A DNA stretch of 64,000 bases from Macrostomum hystrix (lineage: Eukaryota; Platyhelminthes; Macrostomidae), in NCBI GenBank assembly GCA_950097015.1, contig CATNEN010000039.1, positions 6,340,501 to 6,404,500 on the forward strand. The letters are read 5' to 3'. A program made the translations under genes and the position numbers. Every line of letters begins with the position of its first letter. The stretch's first letter is position 1. Below the pieces are notes generated by a model that did not search any database, was not told the DNA's origin, and saw only the letters and a list, made by a program, of their open reading frames with translations. Positions 34,901 to 45,809 of this stretch are shown here, one piece after another.

Positions 34901-37900
34901 TATTCTATTTCCTAGTCACTCTATTCTGTAGTTTCTATTCTATTTCCTACTCACTCTATTCTGTAGTTTCTATTCTATTTCCTACTCACTCTTTTGTCTT
35001 TAGACTGCACCACCAGCTCGCAGGCCTTTTTTGGCGACACAATCTACCAGGCGCTGGGCAGCGGCGGCAGCTACAGCTCGGGCAGGTGGACCGTCGCACT
35101 GATCGGTGGCACCCTCACCGTGGACTACGGTGTCAAGAGCTGCACGACCCAGACACAGTACATTCGACAGGTGACTAAGTGATTAATGAGTACAAATAGA
35201 AAATCACATTTGCACTACAGTTGTACGCCGCGGACAGTAGCGTGAGCACCCGCCCATAACTACAGTTATAAAGTCAGGGGGTCGGTGGCAGAGCGATGAA
35301 CGCGTTTGTCTCTCGCACCAAGGTCCCTGAGCTCGATTCCGCGGCGAGGTCACACTTTATTTGGGGCGCAGCCGCGGAGAGAAGGCTTGTGGGCTTGTCG
35401 TGTAGTTTACGCCCTTGAGGGCCAAGTGTCCTACTACTACTACTACTATTATTACTACTACTACTATTACAATATTACTATTATTATTAATATGCAACAA
35501 TGCAAATGTGATTTGCTAAGCAGGCATTCACAGCACACCAACCCCACCTCGGCCTCCTCACCAAGATCTGCGTCGACGGCTACCCCAGCCAGGTGTACAT
35601 CTTCACGCAGGCCACCACCAGCTCGTCTGCCAGTCTGCTGTCCGGCTCCCTGACCACCACTAGCCAGACTGGGCCAATCTGTGTCACCGTCGGAGCCGAA
35701 ATCGTGGCCTTCTCAATCCTGCCGAAGGCGTTGAAGTCCAGCTACTCGCTGATGCCCAACTATCAGTTCAGCCTGACCGTTACCGGCTGCTTCAGGGCCA
35801 TCCCGACTGCCTGCGCTCCCACCGTCGCGCCAACCACAGTCATTCGTGAGCTGCTGCTGCTGCTGCCGGGTGGTTTAAACTAGATTCAAACACTGCAGAC
35901 ACTCTACTTAAGCGAAACTTAAAACCAACATAAACTATACTCAAATCCTTCTCAGATAAAAAAAATGTAGCTCAAATTGTATCCTACTCAAAAATCGACT
36001 CAAAATCGACTCAAATTCTGCTTAAATCTTGCTATAAATCATATTCAAACTCAACTCTACTCAAAATGTAACTCAAATCGTATTCTTCTCAAGCTCTTCT
36101 CAATTCCACTAAAATTCTACTCAAATAGGCTAAAAATCCTATTCTAACTCTACTCAAACTTCAACCAAGGTCCCCTACTCAAATTCAACTCAAACCCTAC
36201 TCAAATCCCCCTGCAGCCTGCACCACTGGCAACGCCCTGGCCGATGTGAGCATCCTGACAGTAGATTTCTTCTACAATGTTCAGGTGAGCAGAATCGATG
36301 GCACCATCATCAATGCGACCCCGAGCGGCACGGCTTCGGCCACGTTCCTTGCCGACCTGACTGCGGACGGCTGCCGAGCTGTGCCCAATGTGACTCAGGT
36401 GAGAGCTGGCCAATGGAAGCGATCAGAAAATGTTGCTTTATAACAAGTTTACTGTTACACTACTCATAGTGGAGTAAATAGAGTTCTAATATATTATAAT
36501 ATTCTAATAGAGCTCTTAGCGATATTTTATCGAATCATGAGGCTTAATAACAATAATAATAATAATAATAATAATAATTGCAGGAGGGCTGCGGGCAATG
36601 GCACATCATTTGGTGACACGCAGCCAGCGAGGAGGCAATTCTGCCCAGTTCGCTGACTCCTGAGCACACACTCACACAGATACTGTACGCAGGCACACGC
36701 TCACACAGGTGTGTACATCTGCTCTGACGTTCTCATCGTCAGGCAGTGTACACTCTCACTGTGCCTTGGAGGTTGGCCCTCAAGGGCGTAAATCGCACGA
36801 CAAGCCCCCAAAGCCTTCTCTCCGCGGCTGCGCCCCAAATAAATGTGGCCTCGCCGCGGAATCGAGCTCAGGGACCTTGGTGCGAGAGGCAAACGCGTCA
36901 ACCGCTCTGCCACCGACCTTTACCGAAGTGGGATTTATCCACATCAAAATGGGATTTCTCTCGATCAAGTGGGGACATATCCTCATCAAAGTGGAATTCA
37001 TCCCAATCAAGTTGGGATTTATCTAGATCAATTTGGTAAAGATCCCCATTAAAATGGGATTCCTTCTGATCAAGTTGGGAATTATCTTTATTAAAATGGT
37101 GTTGCCTTGTTAGCTACGAGCTAGATGGACGAGTGAGTGAGCGAACTCAAATGGTTAAGTTAGTAAAGGGCGGCTGCCGGCCGATAACGCCGCACATCTG
37201 GCTATATTTTGCCCAATTGAGCAAAAGTTGTGCTTGAAAGTGAGAGAAAGGTCTTGATTAGCACTGGTAGCTGCAACACTTAACTAAGCTGATATGGATT
37301 TCCAGAAATTTCTTCGGAGAAGAACATTCCAGAAGATGGAAGACCGCTAGACAGGAGTAAACAACTTTGCTGCGCGAGAAGCCCATAGAATGTTCTAGAA
37401 GGGGAGTGGGGGAGCGCACAAAGGGAGACACAGAGCGGAGTGTGAGCTATTTTTAGAATCAAGTGCGGGCAGAATGTGCTGTGTGGCAACTTTAATGGAG
37501 GTTTGCAAAAACCCGACAAATGGGATTTCTCTCGATCAAGTTGGAAACGATCCGCATAAAAGTGGGATGCCGTCGGGCGCCCGCAGGTATGCGCTGCGGG
37601 CAACTTCAAGCGCATGAAGATTGGCCAGCTGGTGGATTATCAGGGCACAATTCAGCAGTTCGCGGGCTCCGAGAACGTCACAGCCGTCAGGGCATACCAG
37701 CGCTTCTGCTACAATGTCAACAGCCCGGTGGCCATCCTGGCCATCCAGCCGGAGGAGCTGTTCTCGCCAAGCGAGGGCCAGTTCAAATTCTTCCCGGAGG
37801 CTCGCGGCTGCTTCGACCCAGTCAGCAGCGCCTGCATAGCCCGCCCGGCCTGCGTCGGACCGCTTGAGGTCGGCTGGCACTCCGACCAGCTGCCGCAGCA

Positions 37901-40900
37901 GGCCCTGCAGCCCAGCAACATGACCTACGCCTCCGGCCAGTGGATCGCCACAGGATCCGATGCCTCGCTTAATGTGGACTTGACGGCTGGAGGATGCCGC
38001 AAAACAGCTGGAGTGACTCGGGTGAGGCTGTGGGAAATGGGATATGGGAAATGGGAAATGGGAAATGGGATATGAGAAATGGGATATGGGAAATGGGATA
38101 TGGGAAATGGGATATGGGAAATGGGATATGGGAAATGGGATATGGGAAATGGGATATGGGAAATGGGATATGGGAAATGGGATATGGGAAATGGGATATG
38201 GGAAATGGGATATGGGAAATGGGATATGGGAAATGGGATATGGGAAATGGAATATGGGAAATGGGATATGGGATATGGGAAATGGGAAATGCGATATGGG
38301 AAATGGGATATGGGAAATGGGATATGGGAAACGGGATATGGGAAATGGGATATGGGAAATGGGATATGGCAATGCGAACTAAGATACGGAAGTCACTGGA
38401 AGCTCCAACTATCGCCGAATCCTGTAGGTCTGTGTCACGTCAACAAACGCGAGTGTGATCACCCTGAGCGCTATTTTCCCGGTTGGCGACGGCAAATTCT
38501 CCTCCGTCACCAACCTGACCGGAGCAGCCTCGCCGACTCCCGCCAGTCCCTGGTGCCAGAGCTACTCAGTGGCGCCCACAATGGAGACTCTGTTTATCTC
38601 GTTCCTGCCCAGCAACGCTATCGTCTACTTCAAATGGAACATCAGCGGCTGCTTCAGCACCCTGCCTGCCTACTGCCTGACGACAACAGCAGCTCCGGTG
38701 ACAGCCACCACAACCGTGGCGAGAGCGGCGGAGACTTGCACAACGGGATTTCCGACTCTGACGAACTCGGACTCGAATCTGCCAGCGACTGCCATCAGCG
38801 GTGGCAGCTTCGTGGCCGCCAGCAACGCGTGGAGCGTGGCCAAGGGCAGCTCACTGACCATCGACCTAACAGTTGGCAGCTGCCGACAGTCAGCGAGACT
38901 GCTGGCTGTGAGAGCTCAGCCCGACTGCTTGGGATCAGGGAATAGGGAGCAGGATGCATAGAGGGCATTTCTAGAATCCCATTCTAAGATCGGGATCATG
39001 AAGCTCGGGATTAGAAAAATCCCTAAGATTGGGATCAGAAAGCTTGAGATTCTAGGAATCCCATTCTGTAATTGAGATCCCAAAACTTAGGATTCCAAGA
39101 ATCCTTTTCTGTGATTGAGATCCCAAAACTCGGGATTCCCAGAATCCCATTCTGTAATTGAGATCCCGAAACTTAGGATTCCAAGAATCCCATTCTGTAA
39201 TTGAGATCCCGAAACTTAGGATTCCAAGAATCCCATTCTGTAATTGAGATCCCAAAACTCGGGATTCCCAGAATCCCATCTTGTGATTAGGATAACGAAG
39301 TTTCGCATAGTAGTTAATCCAAGAATCCTGAGATTGGGATCAGGAAGCTTTGCTTGAAGGGGATTCCAGAATCCTGAGATTGGGATCAGGAAGCTTTGCT
39401 TGAAGGGGATTCCAGAATCCTGAGATTGGTATCAGGAAGCTTGCTTGAAGGGGATTCCAGAATCCTGAGATTGGGATGAGGAAATCTCGCATGCTGTCTA
39501 TGCCAACATTCACCCAAACAGATCTGCATTCTGGGCAATGCGGCAACAGTTCGAGTTGACTACATCCTTGAGGACAACAGTCGGCTGATTCTGGCCGACT
39601 CGGCGACAAAATCCGAGCCCGCGACCGGATCCCCCCTCTGCTTCACCTTCGCCTCCACCGTCTACGCCAAGTCGCTGGTGCTGATGCCGACTGCGCTAAA
39701 GACAGCGTCAGCCAGCGACTCGGCCTACTCGCTGATGGTGAACCTCAGCGCCTGCTTCTCCAGCATATCTGCCAGCTGCTACAACCCTGTCTGCGGCTGC
39801 AGCTCCAACTACCGGCCGGTGTTCTACAGCAAACGCTACTACAGAATCTCATTCAAGGTTGTGTCAGGCTTTTACAGCAACTACAAAGCTACATACGCCT
39901 CACCCATCACTTCCGACTATTTGGACCTGCTCAACATGACAGACACTATGGTGAGAGCGACTTGGTTGAGCTGCTCAAGGAGTTGGGATGCCGAGGGATG
40001 TGGAAGCTGCCGAATGATGTGGAAGCTGAAGAATGTAGAAGCTGCATGCTGAGGGATGTGGAAGCTGCTGAGGGATGTAGAAGCTGCTGAAGAATGTGGA
40101 AGCTGCTGAATGATGTGGAAGCTGCTGAGGGATGTGGAAGCTGCTAAGGGATGTGGAAGCTGCTGAATGATGTGGAAGCTGCTGAGGGATGTGGAAGCTG
40201 CTAAGGGATGTGGAAGCTGCTGAATGATGTGGAAGCTGCTGAAGGATGTGGAAGCTGCTGAAGGATGTGGAAGCTGCTGAATGATGTGGAAGCTGCTGAA
40301 GGATGTGGAAGCTGCTGAAGGATGTGGAAGCTGCTGAATGATGTGGAAGCTGCTGAAGGATGTAAAAGCTGCTGAGGGATATGGAAGCTGCTGAAGGATG
40401 TGGAAGCTGCTGAATGATGTGGCAGCTGCTGAAGAAGCTGCTGCAGGATGTGGAAGCTGCTGCAGGATGTGGAAGCTGCTGAACGATGTGGAAGCTGCTG
40501 AGGGATGTAGAAGCTGCTGAAGAATGTGGAAGCTGCTGAATGATGTGGAAGCTGCTGAGGGATGTGGAAGCTGCTAAGGGATGTGGAAGCTGCTGAATGA
40601 TGTGGAAGCTGCTGAGGGATGTGGAAGCTGCTAAGGGATGTGGAAGCTGCTGAATGATGTGGAAGCTGCTGAAGGATGTGGAAGCTGCTGAAGGATGTGG
40701 AAGCTGCTGAATGATGTGGAAGCTGCTGAAGGATGTGGAAGCTGCTGAAGGATGTGGAAGCTGCTGAATGATGTGGAAGCTGCTGAAGGATGTAAAAGCT
40801 GCTGAGGGATATGGAAGCTGCTGAAGGATGTGGAAGCTGCTGAATGATGTGGCAGCTGCTGAAGAAGCTGCTGCAGGATGTGGAAGCTGCTGCAGGATGT

Positions 40901-43725
40901 GGAAGCTGCTGAACGATGTGGAAGCTGCTGAAGGATGTGGAAGCTGCTGAAGGATGTGGAAGCTGCTGAATGATGTGGAAGCTGCTGAAGGATGTGGAAG
41001 CTGCTGAATGATGTGGAAGCTGCTGAAGGATGTGGAAGCTGCTGAAGGATGTAAAAGCTGCTGAAGGATGTGGAAGCTGCTGAAGAATGTAAAAGCTGCT
41101 GAAGGATGTGGAAGCTGCTGAATGATGTGGAAGCTGCTGAAGGATGTGGAAGCTGCTGAATGATGTGGAAGCTGCTGAAGGATGTGGAAGCTGCTGAAGG
41201 ATGTAAAAGCTGCTGAAGGATGTGGAAGCTGCTGAATGATGTGGAAGCTGCTGAAGGATGTGGAAGCTGCTGAATGATGTGGAAGCTGCTGAAGGATGTG
41301 GAAGCTGCTGAAGGATGTGGAAGCTGCTGAATGATGTGGAAGCTGCTGAAGGATGTAAAAGCTGCTGAAGGATGTGGAAGCTGCTGAAGGATGTAAAAGC
41401 TGCTGAAGGATGTGGAAGCTGCTGAAGGATGTAAAAGCTGCTGAAGGATGTGGAAGCTGCTGAAGGATGTGGAAGCTGCTGAAGGATGTAAAAGCTGCTG
41501 AAGGATGTGGAAGCTGCTGAAGAATGTGGAAGCTACAAATTTGCGGGGCAAATATGCACTAGAAGCAACCAGAAGTCTTTAAAAAATCAATTGAACTGTT
41601 CAACCTTCCATCAAACAAGATCTACGTCAACTTCGGCGCCTACAAAGACAAATACGAAGGCATTGACCAGGTGAGCTTCACCTCCGGCAGCGTACAGTTC
41701 GAGGCCCGCCTAATTATGTACGACGGCGGCTATGCGGCCAGCGCTTTGGACGCCGCTCTGACGGCTGGCGTTGCCGCCTTCACAGCTGGTGGCACCTACG
41801 TGATTGACGGGTCTACTGTGACTGTCACAGGTGAATATGACCATAATAATTGACTCTTATTATTAAAGGTTTTATATATATTTTGCAATATTAGTTGCTA
41901 GGCGGGTGAGTGGCAGAGCGGTCTAACGCGTTTATCTCTCGCGCCAATGTCCCCAAGCTCGATTCCACAGCTTATTCTGCTGGATTGTGAGGCCACATAT
42001 ATTTGGGGCGCAGCCGCTGAGAAAATGCTTGGGGGCTTGTCGTGCAATTTAATCTTTCAAGGGCCAAACTCCAAGGCACAGTGAAAGTGTGCACTGCCTG
42101 ACCATGAGAAAGTCAGGGCAGATGTACACACCTGAGTGAGCGAGTGCCTGCGTACGGTATTCGTGTGGTTGTGTGCTCAGGAGTCAGCGAAATGCGCAGA
42201 ATTGCTGCAATTATTATCTATTACTGCTAATTGTGGTTGATAGAGTTAGGTATTATCAGTTGCTATGGAACTTGTGGAGCAGTGGTTAGAGCTTTGGACT
42301 TCTGACTGTGTGGTCAGGAGTTCTAATCTCAGACTAAAGGAAGCTTTTTGTGTCCTTGATTAAGATACTTAGCTCCCAGTGCTTTAGTTTATCCTAGTTA
42401 TTCAGTGGATATCCTTGGATGCCATTAGATGCTACCACTAGATGCTGTTAGATGCCATTAGATGCTGTTAGATGCCATTAGATGCCATTAGATGCCATTA
42501 GATGCCATTAGATGCCATCAGATGCCATTAGATGCCATTAGATGCCATTAGATGCCATCAGATGCCATTAGATGCCATTAGATGCCATTACATGCCATTA
42601 GATGCCATCAGATGCCATCAGATGCCATTAGATGCTATTAGATGTTATTAGAAGCCATTAGATGCCATTAGATGCTACCACTAGATGCCATCAGATGCCA
42701 TCAGATGCCATCAGATGCCATTAGATGCCATTAGATGCTACCATTAGCAGCATCATGTGTTATGGTGTTATAAAAAACTAACACAAACAAAACTGAAATC
42801 CGCTGCAGACTACAACACAAATGCGACAACAACAACCACAATAGCAACAGCTCCTCCTGTCACTGCCAGCCAAATCGATCTGGCCCTGCTTCTAGGCCTG
42901 CTCATTCCTCTGTTGGTGGTGGCCGTCATACTTCTCATTGTGCTCATCCTTCTGTGCAAGTACTGCAGGTGCTGCTGCTTCTCAAAGACCGATTCCGTCA
43001 TCGCCGATGTGAAGGCCGGCCGGGCTCAGGAGATTTCAACCTCAACAGCCGACCTGCTAGTCCAGACGGTGAGGGGTTCTAGCCTAGTGGTTAGGGCGTC
43101 AGACTCACGACTTGAAGGTCGTTGGTTCGACTCCCGGCTTCACTGGAAAAGTTTTTGCCCCTTGGCAAGACAATTAACTTTTGATTGCTTTAGTTCACTC
43201 AGTTGTTAAATTGCATGTGGGAACAGACACCAATTCAGTGACAGTCGACCCGCAGCCAGCGAGGAGGCAATCCTGCCCATTCCGCTGCCTCCTCAATAAA
43301 AACTCTACCATGGGATTTTAGCCCATAATGAGCGTAAACCGCCCGTCATCCTACCGCAGGACAAGCAGCCTCAGTCAGCTAGAGGCGAGCAGTACCAGTA
43401 CAGCGGCGAGGCCGAAGGTTCAAAGAACCAGAACCTCCCAATGCCAACAACGCCGCCTCCGCCGCCGCCGCCTCCGCCGCAGCAGCGGATCGACAGGCGG
43501 AACTTTAGCGACGACAACGAAGATGGAGAAGTCAGGCCGAAGCGATCAAAGAAGCACCGTCGAATCGAAGTGACGCCTTTGGCGCCGGACGACATCCAGG
43601 GCGTGCCGGAGCCGATCGGATTCAACCGGCGGCCGTGGGAGGCGCCGGACAGGCCGGATACGCCCAAAACCGTTTCCATAGAAACCTTCACGTACCAGCT
43701 GAGACAACCGCGGGATTCGGACTGA
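31947..43725 (+). CDS. Type I membrane protein with four repeated ectodomain modules and an SEA domain (about 1,086 aa)
   Basis: Eleven exons whose phases join: 31947-31965, 32797-33174, 35004-35170, 35566-35845, 36217-36398, 37587-38021, 38428-38907, 39522-39950, 41566-41830, 42809-43068, 43360-43725. Exons 1 and 2 form the signal peptide MKTNLMAPGLFGLLFLTSLA, which confirms the first splice. A Ser/Thr-rich stretch follows, then four modules of about 130-145 aa (residues about 133-735). Each module is encoded as an A half ending in LTVDLTxxGCR and a B half beginning (I/V)C and ending GCFxxIxxxC. An SEA-like domain (about 740-850; YYRISFKVVSGFYSNYKATY ... FTSGSVQFEARL) precedes a TM helix (about 898-925), a CKYCRCCC juxtamembrane patch and a basic, proline-rich tail (nine prolines). 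SEA domains occur in mucin-like and adhesion receptors, so a cell-surface role is inferred. The module family is unknown to me. The exon 9 start could be 41563. Confidence 0.8.
32025..32750 (+). repeat. 18-bp minisatellite in intron 1 of the SEA gene
   Basis: Unit gaggaagagtgacagact. A higher-order block of seven units (126 bp, marked by gccaaactaagg) recurs three times between about 32,125 and 32,500. It separates the 19-nt first exon from the rest of the signal peptide. The open frame of RKSDR repeats across it is an artefact. Confidence 0.95.
33240..34990 (+). repeat. 35-bp minisatellite filling intron 2 of the SEA gene
   Basis: About 50 copies of a 35-bp unit that joins ctattctgtagtttctattc and tatttcctactcact. 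The array runs to within about 13 nt of the acceptor at 35,003 and is very homogeneous. Pyrimidine-rich units mean every copy resembles a polypyrimidine tract. Confidence 0.95.
35276..35505 (+). mobile_element. tRNA-derived SINE, family A copy 1
   Basis: Head ggtcggtggcagagcgatga is the A box and gagctcgattccgcg the B box; the type is Leu/Ser-like. The body is tttggggcgcagccgcggag and gcttgtgggcttgtcgtg. It is cut short after gagggccaa and ends in a (TAC/TTA)n tail. It lies in SEA-gene intron 3. Confidence 0.75.
36543..36918 (-). mobile_element. tRNA-derived SINE, family A copy 2 (full length)
   Basis: Minus-strand head ggtcggtggcagagcggttg, B box gagctcgattccgcg, the shared body, then a tail with the semi-palindromic gaggaggcaattctgcccag, ending in (ATT)n. 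About 375 bp, in SEA-gene intron 5. Confidence 0.8.
36925..37110 (+). repeat. Degenerate ~20-bp repeat
   Basis: Loose units such as atgggatttctctcgatcaa. One unit recurs almost exactly at 37,518-37,570, on the other side of a unique insert of about 410 bp. Confidence 0.7.
37111..37517. mobile_element. Unique insert inside a repeat, carrying heat-shock elements
   Basis: About 410 bp that interrupts a degenerate array; the same unit lies on both sides. No ORF, no tRNA-like head and no clear terminal repeats are seen. It contains the heat-shock-element cluster listed next, so it may be a mobile regulatory fragment. That identity is inference. Confidence 0.35.
37300..37400. promoter_or_regulatory. 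Cluster of three perfect heat-shock elements
   Basis: TTCcaGAAatTTC at 37,300-37,312, GAAcaTTCcaGAA at 37,322-37,334 and GAAtgTTCtaGAA at 37,388-37,400 are perfect three-box HSF trimer sites. Extra TTC and GAA boxes lie between the first two. A MEF2-like or TATA-like ctatttttag follows at 37,447-37,456. It lies in intron 5 of the SEA gene, about 190 nt before exon 6. Confidence 0.65.
38033..38370 (+). repeat. 14-bp minisatellite after exon 6 of the SEA gene
   Basis: Unit gggatatgggaaat, about 24 copies, beginning about 10 nt after the donor at 38022 and ending about 55 nt before the exon 7 acceptor. Confidence 0.95.
38965..39485 (+). repeat. 43-46 bp minisatellite, SEA-gene intron 7
   Basis: First block: 43-bp unit containing attctgtaattgagatcccg and aaacttaggattccaagaat. 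Second block (39,320-39,480): about 46-bp unit with gggatcaggaagctttgctt. The array fills most of the intron. Confidence 0.85.
39985..41535 (+). repeat. 19-bp minisatellite with ~430-bp higher-order duplication, SEA-gene intron 8
   Basis: Unit gctgctgaaggatgtggaa, about 80 copies. The block starting gagggatgtagaagctgctg at about 40,069 recurs at about 40,499, with the same variant order through cagctgctgaagaagctgct (about 40,423 and 40,853). The array ends about 30 nt before the exon 9 acceptor. Confidence 0.95.
41895..42245 (+). mobile_element. tRNA-derived SINE, family A copy 3 (full length)
   Basis: Head gggtgagtggcagagcggtc (A box), aagctcgattccac (B box), body tttggggcgcagccgctgag, then the accatgagaaagtcagggca region, ending near attgctgcaattattatc. 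A short insertion lies after the B box. SEA-gene intron 9. Confidence 0.8.
42262..42420 (+). mobile_element. tRNA-derived SINE, family B copy 3
   Basis: tggagcagtggttagagctt (A-box-like), ggagttctaatctcaga (B-box-like), then the family body gattaagatacttagctccc and agtgctttagtttatcctag. It sits just downstream of family A copy 3. Confidence 0.65.
42420..42752 (+). repeat. 10-bp minisatellite
   Basis: Unit gatgccatta, about 30 copies with a/c variants. It lies at the 3' end of SINE B copy 3, so it may have grown from the SINE tail. Confidence 0.95.
43069..43310 (+). mobile_element. tRNA-derived SINE, family B copy 4, occupying SEA-gene intron 10
   Basis: ttctagcctagtggttaggg (A box) and gtcgttggttcgactcccgg (B box) are both close to tRNA consensus, so this is the best-preserved copy. 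The body is ttggcaagacaattaacttt and tgctttagttcactcagttg. The tail carries a gaggaggca...tgcctcctc hairpin and ends in aataaaaactc. The element starts about 4 nt after the splice donor; the whole intron is 291 nt. Confidence 0.8.
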
Positions 43726-43829
43726 AGCGAAGCCGAAGATCTGCGGGGAGGGAGTTGACAAAAATAGAATTTGAGATTCAAGTTGCTATTTAGTTTAGTT
43801 ACCCACCGGTTGGCATGAATAACATTTGC

Positions 43830-44190
43830 TTGATAGGGAAGGACACCTGTTAGATAGGGTAAAACACCTGTCAGATAGGGTAAGACACCTGTTAGATAGG
43901 GAAAGATACCTGTTAGATAGGTTAAGACACCTGTTAGATAGGGTAAGACACCTGTTAGATAGGGTAAGACACCTTTAGATAGGGTAAGACACCTGTTAGA
44001 TAGGGTAAGACACCTGTTAGATGGTAAGACACCTGTTAGATAGCGAAAGACACCTGTTAGATGGTAAGACACCTGTTAGATAGCAAAAGACACCTGTTAG
44101 ATGGTAAGACACCCGTTAGATACGGTAAGACACCTGTTAGATGGTAAGACACCCGTTAGATACGGTAAGACACCTGTTAGATGGTAAGAT
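43830..44190 (+). repeat. 19-21 bp minisatellite downstream of the SEA gene
   Basis: Unit gacacctgttagatagggta plus a, with a shorter form gacacctgttagatggtaa. About 17 copies, about 100 bp after the stop codon, possibly in the 3' UTR. Confidence 0.95.
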
Positions 44191-44890
44191 GTGCAGGCAG
44201 TTTTGTATTTCAGTTTCTTGACATTAACCGCCGTGTTAATTGATCTCAATTTGTTTGCCATTTATTGCGCTTGTCAATAACAAAACAGGTTGTTTTCTGA
44301 TTGTTATGTGAGTATTTTATTGCATACGTCAGCTAACACTGACCCAAAACCAGCTTTTTAGCCATTGTTCAGCAGATTACCTGTTGAAACAGAGAGGCAG
44401 AAAAGTACAACGCGATCTTGTCTAAAATGTTTGCTAAAGTACCAACGAATGTCATTTTACGTATTGAAGGAACAAAGTGCTTATAAACTTGAACCCTGTA
44501 GAAGCAGGATTTTCAGAATTGATTTGGCAGTTTAGTTATCTGTATCCAATTTTATATTATACCAATATATTATACCAAGCCTTTCTGCTTATAAATGCTC
44601 AGATGATAATTTTCTTCACACATTAAAATATCAATATTTTTATTTGCTCTATTACATCTCCAAACCCAGAGATGACTACCGTATGATGCGTACAATTTCA
44701 TAGGGCTGTCAACATAGAATGAAAAATGTAAGTCTTCTTGTTTGCTTAACTTCTTCCAGTACTTTCGTCCGTTTTTGTAGATTTACTACTTTAATTAACA
44801 TAAAGCTAAAGCCATAAATCCATCAACCGATTGACAAATCCTTTGAACGCCTCGCCGATGGGACAGTCGCCCCACTGATTCCTGACCTTC
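44191..44890. other. Non-repetitive spacer
   Basis: AT-rich unique sequence between two arrays. No exon, RNA gene or element is recognised. Confidence 0.45.
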
Positions 44891-45345
44891 AACTGATTGT
44901 CTGACACCCGACTGACTCTTTGACGGCTTACTGGTTCTCTGACACCCCATCATTCTCTGACACCCCACTGATTCTCTGACACCCGTGGCCCCTCTGATTC
45001 TCTGACACCCGTGACCCCTCTGATTCTCTGACACCCCTCTGATTCTCTGACACACACTGATTCTCTGACACACACTGATTCTCTGACACACACTGATTCT
45101 CTGACACCCGTGACCCCTCTGATTCTCTGACACCCCTCTGATTCTCTGACACACACTGATTCTCTGACACACACTGATTCTCTGACACCCACTGATTCTC
45201 TGACACCCCTCTGATTCTCTGACACCCACTGATTCTCTGACACCCCTCTGATTCTCTGACACCCACTGATTCTCTGACACCCCTCTGATTCTCTGACACC
45301 CCTCTGATTCTCTGACACCCCTCTGATTCTCTGACACCCCAATCA
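44890..45345 (+). repeat. 17-19 bp minisatellite
   Basis: Units ctgattctctgacacccct, actgattctctgacacac and a longer form with acccgtgacccct, about 25 copies. Minus-strand open frames across it are artefacts. Confidence 0.95.
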
Positions 45346-45809
45346 CTCATCGTCGTCTGACTGGTCCGCCGACCACCCCATTCTCGGCCCCACTGTGTCT
45401 AAGAAGCCTATGCAAAAACAAGCTCTCCAACGCACGCATATATAGTGAAACAAATATTTACGCTATAGAGTTGTCGTTGAAAAATACTGAGATAGTCCTA
45501 GTATCAAAATTGAACTGAGCTGTCATGCGTGTGACTCTATTCACCTGCCCCAAGCACTGCAGACACAATATCGAGTCATACTTGAGACTGTCAGCTGTTA
45601 AATTTCCCTTCAGTTGACAGATAGCGCAGTTGAATTTGGAAAAGCAAATTGCAAAGTTACTCACTCACTGAGCATTGCATTGAATTAAATTGAGCATTGA
45701 CAGGTGGAATAAAGCGAATAACACTGACAGACAGCATTGGCAAGCTGTCAGCAGAGTCTGATGAGTTAAACAAAGACTTGGCATAGATTGCACGTAAGTT
45801 CAAGTTGGG

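Noticed and set aside
37280-37615. Minus-strand ORF of 111 codons
   Set aside because: It overlaps the heat-shock-element insert and exon 6 of the SEA gene in antisense; no domain or codon bias.
38079-38945. 288-codon ORF running from repeat into the SEA-gene exon 7 region
   Set aside because: It reads exon 7 in a different frame from the phase-0 chain that gives the conserved B/A modules.
43069-43145. Functional tRNA gene
   Set aside because: A and B boxes are good, but the acceptor stem and anticodon stem do not close and a SINE body follows.
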